Assembly: GCF_000764305.2 (NCBI RefSeq)
Contig: NW_025943819.1
Coordinates: 186,001-250,000 of the forward strand
From: Hyalella azteca
Lineage: Eukaryota; Arthropoda; Malacostraca; Amphipoda; Hyalellidae
Direction of reading: 5' to 3'
Length of the DNA stretch: 64,000 nucleotides
The notes beneath the pieces were generated by a model. It did no database searches. It was not told where the DNA came from and worked only from the letters and a program-made list of their open reading frames with translations. Made by a program: the position numbers and the translations under genes. Positions 30,201-39,200 of the stretch are shown here, in pieces. The stretch's first letter is position 1, and every line of letters starts with the position of its first letter.

Positions 30201-33200
30201 TTTCATTTCAAAAAATAAATTACAGTTTTTCCAGTCAAACGACACTAAGTGAGAAAAGAAAAAGAAAGAACTAAGAAACTATTTATAAATGTTTTGTTCA
30301 TAGGACTAATAATTTAATATGTGCTTTCTCTCACCGTGGAATTCGATTTCCTCAGCTCGACCTTCACGACGCGAACCACAAACTGGAAGGTGCAATACAG
30401 CGCGGCAACGAAGAGGCCCAAATGATGCGGCAAAAAGCCGAGGAACAAATGAAGATCAACGAGCAGAAGTCCAAGAACCTGGAACTGAAGAGCAAGCAGC
30501 TGGACGACCGCCAGAAGACACTCAACGAACTGGAGGCCAGACTCGCCAACAAGAAGACCCAGCTGGACCAGCTTGAGGCCCAGCTAAATAAGGCGGGTTT
30601 GATTTCCTTAAATATCTTGATTGGTTTTCTTACAACCGAAATTTTTCTAATATTGTTTCTTTTCCTGTTCTCTTCTCACTTGGTTTATGAATGTAGGTGG
30701 GTGTAAAAATTCATCAAAAAAATTGATGGCCATGTTTCAAAGTTGCCCGTAAGATGAACCGCGGATAGCAAGTGAATGTGGTGATTCATATGTTAAATGT
30801 GAATTACTATTTTTATCCGAATAAATATAATTTTATCATCATTACTCAAGTCTACACCCATAACATTAGATAAGAAAACACTATTCCCCACAGGGCCAGG
30901 AGGGGATGACTGGTAACGAGGCAACCCAGCAGTTAGCAGAGCTGCGTCGGGCTATGGGGGAGCGTGAGGCTGAGCTCGACGCCCTCAAGAAGGAGCGGGA
31001 CAAGGCGGTGGCTGAGAACCGTGCCACGCAGTCAGAGACCGAGCGTCTCCTGCAGCTCATGCAGATGGGACAAGAAGAGCAGTTCGCCAAGGACAAGACC
31101 ATCATGGAGCTGCAGGAGTGAGTCTTAGTGTCCTGGTATTCGGTGATGCTTGGCGTAGCAGCGAATGGCTTGTTGGGTTAACTAGTAAATGGATTTGTTC
31201 TGCGGATCAATACATGGTTCATTCGGTTCACTAAGAAATGGTATATTCGGTTTACCAGAGAATGGTAGATTCGGTTTACTAGCAAATGGTTTGCAAGGTT
31301 TACCAGCGAATGGTTCATTCGGTTCACCAGCGAATGACTTGCAAGATTTACCAGCAAACGAATTTTCTCTGTTTACAAGGAATGACTTATTCGATTTAGA
31401 AGAAACTTATTTGCTGACTATCTAATGGTTCTTCTGCATAATTATTCGCGCAAGCTTAAATAATGATGTTTTAGGTCATCATTGGTGCCGGTGTACTCCC
31501 GAATTGGTCGTTCGTAGTTTGAGTTTGTCCAAGCCACTACCCACAGAAGGAGAAAGAATTGATTTTGACTATTACTCCTCATAAAATATCCCGTCGTCTT
31601 ATAATTTTATCTTGGCTGTTATCAGTTTCCTGATACTATAATTGTATCATAAATTCAAATCCCTGTTAATAACTTTATTGTGCTATGTTTAAAACATATT
31701 CGTCGTATTCAGTTAACATGAAACGTGTCTGAGATGCGACGAGACTGTGTCTCTCCTATTGCCAAGTTATGAGCTCATTTATTTCATTCAGCATCCGATT
31801 TCTTAGTTATGAAATGAATGAATTGTGTGACCAGGGCCCTGAAAGCTGAGCGAAGTGGCAGACAACTTGGCCCGCGGCCTCAGCCTGCTGCTGGGCCAAG
31901 ACCCGCTGCCCCCCAACAGCAGCAACCACAACAACCACAACCTCAGCAGCAGCAAGTTAGACCACCACTACAACAACAACAACAAATTCGTCCGCAGCAG
32001 CAACAAGCACAACAACAACAGCAGCAACAACAACTACAGCAAAGTGCTACCCCAGGTGCCGGGCAACAGCAACAGCCACCAACCGCAGCTCCGGCACAAT
32101 CCAATCAAGCTGCTGCAGCGCCTACGCAACAAAAACAACAACAAGGGCAACAGCAACAACCACAACAACAGCAACAACAGCCAGGACAGCCGCAGCAGCT
32201 AGCTGCCAATTTGTTAGGCTCAGGAGCAGCGGCCGAGACTTTTGCAGCCGCTGAAAAAGCCACGGCGCAGGCTACTGAGGCCGCTAAAGCCACACTCCTC
32301 CAAGCCAAGAATGTGGCGCAGGTCAGTTTGTCAGGAGTGCGCAAATTCTTGCCTTGAATACTCATACTAAAAAAAATATTCCGCCATGGCACTCACCCAT
32401 CCCCTCTCCGAGTCTATGCCTTCGAACCACATCGTGTTTAACAAAACACCTAACGAAAATAATCGTTTTCGTCCAATGGACTTCCTTGATCTGCTTTATT
32501 TCCGTCTAATTTTAAATGATTATTTTTGTTTCTTTGTTGTCTTCTTTCTGATATCCTTCTTTTTCTGTTACAAACCTTCGTCACGTCGGCTCCTTGCATC
32601 GTTAAAGCACACTAGTCTTCTCATTAGAAGCTTCATCTCTAATCGTTTAATCTAATAACGTAAATCGTGTTCAAAAGCGTTCAAATTGAACTTTATATAC
32701 ATCGAAAACCTTTTAGAGCATTTACACTTGTTACGGATATATATCAACTATATGCAGGCTTGTCAACTTGTCAAATCTTTACTGTCCGCAACGACGGGAA
32801 GTTTGGCGTTAAGTTCATGACAAAGCTATAGGAGGTTATGAGCGAAATATTTCTTTTCACTTCTAGGCTATTCAAACGAATAAAATCATCGTCAATATCT
32901 GATAAAACCACCACTTTCTTATAGTCTGAAATAATTGCTTGATAGATTTGAGCGTCACTTGAGTTGCCAAATTGGCTTCATTACTAGACTCCCTAGAACG
33001 TGTGTGCCCAATAAAATTACGTAGGCTCCACGTGGCTTTGTTCAAACAATCAAGTGGTTTCAAGTTACGAGTATCTGTTCAGCAAAAGTTCATATTAATA
33101 AATTCTCACGCCCACAGCTAGGTATCATAGACTAGTACGTGTGTGGATGTTGCATCTGTTCGTGGTGTACCCTCGCCATACCAACATACCCTCTGTATCC

Positions 33201-36200
33201 TCATAAGTTGTCCTGTCAATGTAAGGTCTTATCGACGATTGTTCCTGTCCGGTCTTCATTTATCCATTTATTATCAGTCCCATTTATCCATTTATTATCA
33301 GTTTTTCCCAACAAGCCACTAAGAATTTTCTTTCATAATGAGGCAGATTTATTTTCACTTGTTAGTTTCCAACAAATTGCGAAGTAGTTGTTCTCAGTTT
33401 CTTTTTATTGGTAAAAAGTTTATCGTCCAGAGAGACCAGCATAAATTGGAGGTTTACCTCGACCCCGAAATGAACTAATTCGCAGAGTCACCGGTGAGTG
33501 AGGCCCATACCTGACGGTCTCACACAAGCAGTGTGAGTGAGTCTTAGGACGGTGACCTTGCAGTCTCACACTCATAGTGTGAGTGAGTCCTATAGGACCT
33601 TGCAGTCTCACACTGGCAGTGTGAGTGAGTCCAATACCTGACGCTCTCACACTAGCAGTGTGACTCATGACCGTCTTGACACTCAATACTCAATCTCTCC
33701 TGGAGCGTCAAATTTCAGCACCTGCTTGTCTCGACTCATAACCAATATTAACATTAATTGGTGGATTATTTCTATTATTGATGGAGGTTCTTCAAGTTTA
33801 ATTTTATCGACTTCAAAAGTCTGTCACTCTTGATTCTATAATTTTTCTGTTTAAAAGCGTTCTGTCATGAGTTTTCTCTCATATTTTCATGAAACCTGTG
33901 ATTTCAAAGTTAACCATCGCTGATGAGCTGGAGGTAGAACGCCTGGATGTTCATCTATGCTTATAATATTGCTATATTTTCTATCTTTTTATGATGCCTG
34001 AGCATCATAAATGCCTATCAATTGTGTTTGTATGTATTACGCAGTGTTTCTGTGATGAAATCAACGTGTGAAGGACTGTGTTGCAACGTAAGCGTTGCAC
34101 ATAGTGCATTCAACATTTTGTATAAGTAACACATGCAATGTATATGTGGCACAGCTCTACACATACAGTGCCTGTGTGTTGTATAATCTGTTACAATGTC
34201 CTGAAGTCCCTACGTATGTGTAATGTATTCCATGTGTTAATCGCCTATGGGTGATATACAGTTATACATGAATGCGACGTAGGTGTTACACTTTACGTTG
34301 CAACACAAGCTCCGTGCTACACTGTACGTGCAACACAAGCTCCGTACTACACTGTACGTGCAACACGAGCTCCGTGCTACACTGTACGTGCAACACAAGC
34401 TCCGTGCTACACTGTACGTGCAACACAAGCTCCGTGCTACACTGTACGTGCAACTCTGTTAGATTCCCTCAAGAAATGTTCGGTGTTGCCTCCACTAACT
34501 TTTCTCTCGCTCTTCCCTCACATTTCCCCTCACGGACGCGGCTGGTGCTGACCATCTCTCTGTACCCTCGCTGGACCCTCGCTTACGAGTCAATTCCCTT
34601 GAATGTGCCCTCGAATTTCACTTCTTACCAGCGCATTAATAATAATAATGGCATGTTTATGTGTTATATGCTTTTAACGATGAATTACTGTGCCGTTTGT
34701 CGATTATTTTCCACCGGCTTTCCATTTCTGCTAAGTATTAAATTTGCATGTTTAAATCTGGTTATAAATGTGTATTTATTTGTTACAAAACTGCTTGAAA
34801 TTATCACTTAATTTTTTCCATTTTCAAATCATAATTGTTCGACCATACCTTAATCATTTCTATTCATTGTTTATGCCACGACCGCTTGATGTTGTTGCTT
34901 GCTGCCTCCTATTTCCCCTGAATTGCCACTTTATTTCTAATTAACAATGATCGTTGCTTTTATTCTCCCGATCATGTTATTATTTGATCCATTTGGATTT
35001 TTTTCCTTTCCAATGTTATTAATTTATTCAAATGTCTTGCTTTTCTATTCGTTCTGATTCTTCTGCATGGACCTAATCTTTATTGTACATTGCCACCTGC
35101 TGTATCTTTCAATTTGTGTCTTGATTTTTCGACACCAATGAATGTTTACGACATCAATGAATTTTTACGACACCAATGAATGTTTACGACATTAATGAAT
35201 TTTTACGATACCAATTAATTTTTATGACAACAAATTTTCACGGCGCCAATGAATATTCACGATATTAATGAATTTTTACGACATCAACAAATTTTCGCGA
35301 CATCAATTAATTTTTATATCAACAAATTACACAAAATACATAACAACAATAATAACAAAAACGCTGTTTGTTCATTCTGCACATTCTTATTGGTTTGAAT
35401 TGCTAACTTAACTGCCGTCTAAAAAACTTATTAATAACCTCCCAAAAATTATGATCAATGTTTCATTCTTTGTCTATTTGGCTGTTATTGTCAATATGAG
35501 TACTGCTGAATCAATGCGTACTGCTGAATCCATCGTACGTTTTTCGGTCATTAACATCTTTCCATTTGCTGTTTCGCATATTTTGAGGAAGTTTGCTCAT
35601 TTTCTTTAATTTCTTGATATACTTAACTTTTATTTTGACTTAAAAACAATCCCATGAAAACACTTTTTATATGGATATTATTTTTTATTCAACATTTGAT
35701 TGCGATATTGTCTTTAATGCAATTGATAATTTTTGCGTCGCATTGATTTGCGAGGTCTAATATTAACTCATACAGCCGCTACAAAACGCAGCCTCGGGCT
35801 TCTCAGGCCTCATGAAGAGCTTCTTCTAAGCCACAAACCGAAAGATTAAACTAAAATTTGCTATAATTTCTCTCTTTCTCGTCGATCAATAATAAGTTTG
35901 TCTCAGATCAAACAGCACTTCCCTCTTTTCCAATTTAAAATTCTACTCAATTCAACACTCGAAACGGAGATACACTATTCGGCTTCCCACTCAAGATGGG
36001 TCTAACCACTTGACTTACCACTCGAGTCAATAATTAACCTCTTAATTTACCACTCGAGTAGATGATAAAACACTCAACTTTCTAGTCAAGAAGTGGACTA
36101 GAATGAATGGAATATGAAGGACAATACTGCACACTTGACCGAATTACCGCACCATTCTTTGCCATTGCTTTTCTTCTTACGTGATGCTGCTGTCTGCAAC

Positions 36201-39200
36201 CAAACCAAGCAGAGCAGTTCACACAAACTCGAGGTGCTTCACAAGTAGTTGTGTATTTTGAGGGTTTAATTTCCAAACTGTTCTTTGTACATCTGTTTTT
36301 ATAACTTTCTACTGCTTTAGGTATTATATATTTCGATTGCGATATTTTGGTGTTGTGAGTCCTTTTTTGGAGCTGCTCTTTGAAGGCTTCATAAGTAGGC
36401 TTGTATATTCAATTCTTTTTAGCAAGAGTTCATAGCTCAGAAGAGTTTTGATTGCCCTTCACTTTATGGTTCATTTATTTGCATGCATGTGCCTTTCAAG
36501 TTACTCTTTCTAATTTATGTTTTTTTCATCTCCATGGCAACTGTTGAAATACACACCTACGCACATTCAATTACTTTTGTTCAACTGTTCAATTCAATTC
36601 GAGTTCTTCAAAATGGTGCTATTTTTCGAAACACATTCTGTTCGTGGTCAAGTCCACTGATGACCATCGATCATCTTCATGCGAGTGCTATTCCTAACGA
36701 ATGGATACGAAAAACACCAATAAGAACACAATAAAATCCTGATCAGACTTTTAACGAAATTCGGCGGTGTAGTCGGCAATTCCTCAGTGGAGATCTAAGT
36801 TTCAACTAAAGTACTTGGCCCAAAAAACATGTCAAGAACACGAGATTTTGCTTGTCGAGTTGGAGGGTCGCGACAGGGAACAGCAACTTCTGATCAACCA
36901 ACTTCAAGTGGATATTAAAATAAAGGAATCAATAATAGATCAGCTGAAGCAGGCGAACGCGAAATATGCAGACAGAATTGAGGAGCTAGAAGAAGAGATT
37001 AAGGCTCTAGAAGAGGAGCTCAGGAAGATGGAGTCTCTAGAAGAGATGGAGGAGATGATCTCGGTGCTGAAACAGAAGAACCAGCGGGTGGAAGAGCTTG
37101 AAGAAGCTCTGCGCCAGAGCGTCACCATCACGACAGAGATTGAGATCGAGAAGGAACAAGAGCGAGACAAGATGAAGTTCATTACGGAGAAGGTAAGAGC
37201 GGTCTGTCTCGCATTAAGTAACTTTCGCCTGTGGGATCACATAAACAATGTTTAAGAATCTAGAGATAATATTAGTTCATTAAATTGATTGCTTCAATAA
37301 TCGTAAAGCTGCATCTTTGTTGAACATAAGTTCGATCTTCATAATTACAATCATTCGATCTCCTGCTTTTCATATATGCCGAAAATTATCGTTAAATAAC
37401 GCACAGGGTTCCATTAATTGTTCAATGTCTCCATTTCATTCTTTCAATCGTCGATCTGAATGCCTTCAGCATGGATGTTCTTCGTTTCTATTATAGAATT
37501 TCCGCTTCTTCAATTACGCTAATATGAAGAATACATATAGCAAAGCTTTCATGACGTTGGAATGATTGTCCCGCTGAGCTTTTTACATTCTACTGATTGT
37601 ATTTTGTGGGACAGTTGTTTTCGGCTCGATGATTCATAATATATATGTGTTCCCGTTTGCCTTAACTGAGGCGAATAATTTCGACGCGAGAATGCACGGA
37701 CTATACAGGGAAAACATCGTACGCTTTGAGTTATTTACAAAATGTTTTCTTACCTTATGACTTTCGTAATCATGTACTCAGGCCGGCTCCAATTTAAAAC
37801 ACTTCCGTGTGTTTCTTGAATTTTTATATCCTATTTCTATACTGGATGTGTGAAATCTGGAAAAGATTGTCGTAGTTCTGATCGACCAAATTTAATTAAT
37901 GTTTAGGACCTGAAATTCGTTTACGGCAACTAATGTATATTTCATGAGTTATAGATGATATTTTCGAGTGAGAGATTGGTAAAATATTTCCCAATTACAT
38001 TTCTTGTGAAAAACCTGGAGATAAAAATACAAGTTGGCTTCATACGCTCTACAAGTTATAGTGTGATGTGTAAAACACGCTTTTCAAATAAAATTAGCGA
38101 TCAGTAATTTCATAATTATTTTACTTAGAAAGCAAAATGACAGTTTGCTTCTCTCTGGAAATCTGATCGCATAAACCTGATTCCAAATTAATGTATTCTA
38201 GCTAGAGAAGTTAGAGCGGAACCTGCAGAAGGCAAAAGCGGACCGCGCTAAGGACGCTCCGTGTCGCGAGTGCGCCGAACTCAGCCACAAACTCCAGCGC
38301 ACCTCCGACCAACTCGCGACCATGATGGCTCAGCGGCGCCAGCATCTCGAGGAACTCTTTCACATGAAGTACGACTAATGTTATTCTTACCAATAATAAT
38401 ACCTAATGGTATTCTTACTTACTGTTATAATACGGCTATAAGCAAAATAGATACCGTGTTGGCTCAGCGGCGTTTACTTCTCGAGAATTGTTAAGTCTTC
38501 CGCATGAAGTACGTTGTCTGCTTAGCATAAACTTACAAATAATGATAATACAGTTACAAGTAAAGTAAGTCGAGCTCGTCATCTCGAAGAAATTTACCAT
38601 TTTAAGATCTTAGTTGATTTTTTGTCGTCTTAGCGCAGATGTTGCTTATGCACCATCAACAGTAACGAGAAGCATGAAGTAATTCAGTTGCTTAGTAATG
38701 AACTCCGTTAACATCCGCTGCACTCTTCACATGCATCTTCAAATTATTTCCAATGCGATATTTTATTAACTGTATCATACAAACCCAGTGTTTGAAATAC
38801 AATTAACCAGTGCAGTAAATAATGCTCAGAGAACAAGAATGATATCAATGAAGTAAGTGCTAGCGGCTCCAGGTAATGAGTTCATCGTAATGGTGAATGA
38901 ACTTTATAATCTTTCCTTATGATAGCTATTTCAATTAATAAGCTCATCCTAATGGTGAATGAACTTTGTAAACATTTTTCATGATGAATGTGCAGGCGTG
39001 AGGCGCTGATGTCAGCGCTGAGTGAGAAGGACGCGCACATCGCACTGCTGCAGGAGGGACAGCGCACCGACCCTCGCACCGCACACGTGGAGCACCAGCG
39101 GCTGACACATGAGCGCACCGCCGTGCTGCGCGCCATACAGCACCAGGTGAATGACACAGGGTTGGAGGTGTACTGGGGATCCTTATCACCTTATTATCCT

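Larger units (their letters stand above)
32322..35775. other. brp intron before the KSFF exon
   Basis: AT-rich intron holding three minisatellites (33491-33665, 34282-34452, 35130-35330). The open frame over 34272-34811 is a by-product of the 30-bp repeat and AT-rich flank. Confidence 0.6.

Noticed and set aside
31855..32202. Asn/Ser-rich frame and minus-strand Cys-rich frame over the polyQ exon
   Set aside because: Off-frame shadows of the CAA/CAG repeat in the brp exon, which is the frame that joins its neighbours.
34272..34811. 179-residue + strand frame with Cys/Ser/His repeats
   Set aside because: Translation of the 30-bp intronic minisatellite followed by random AT-rich sequence.
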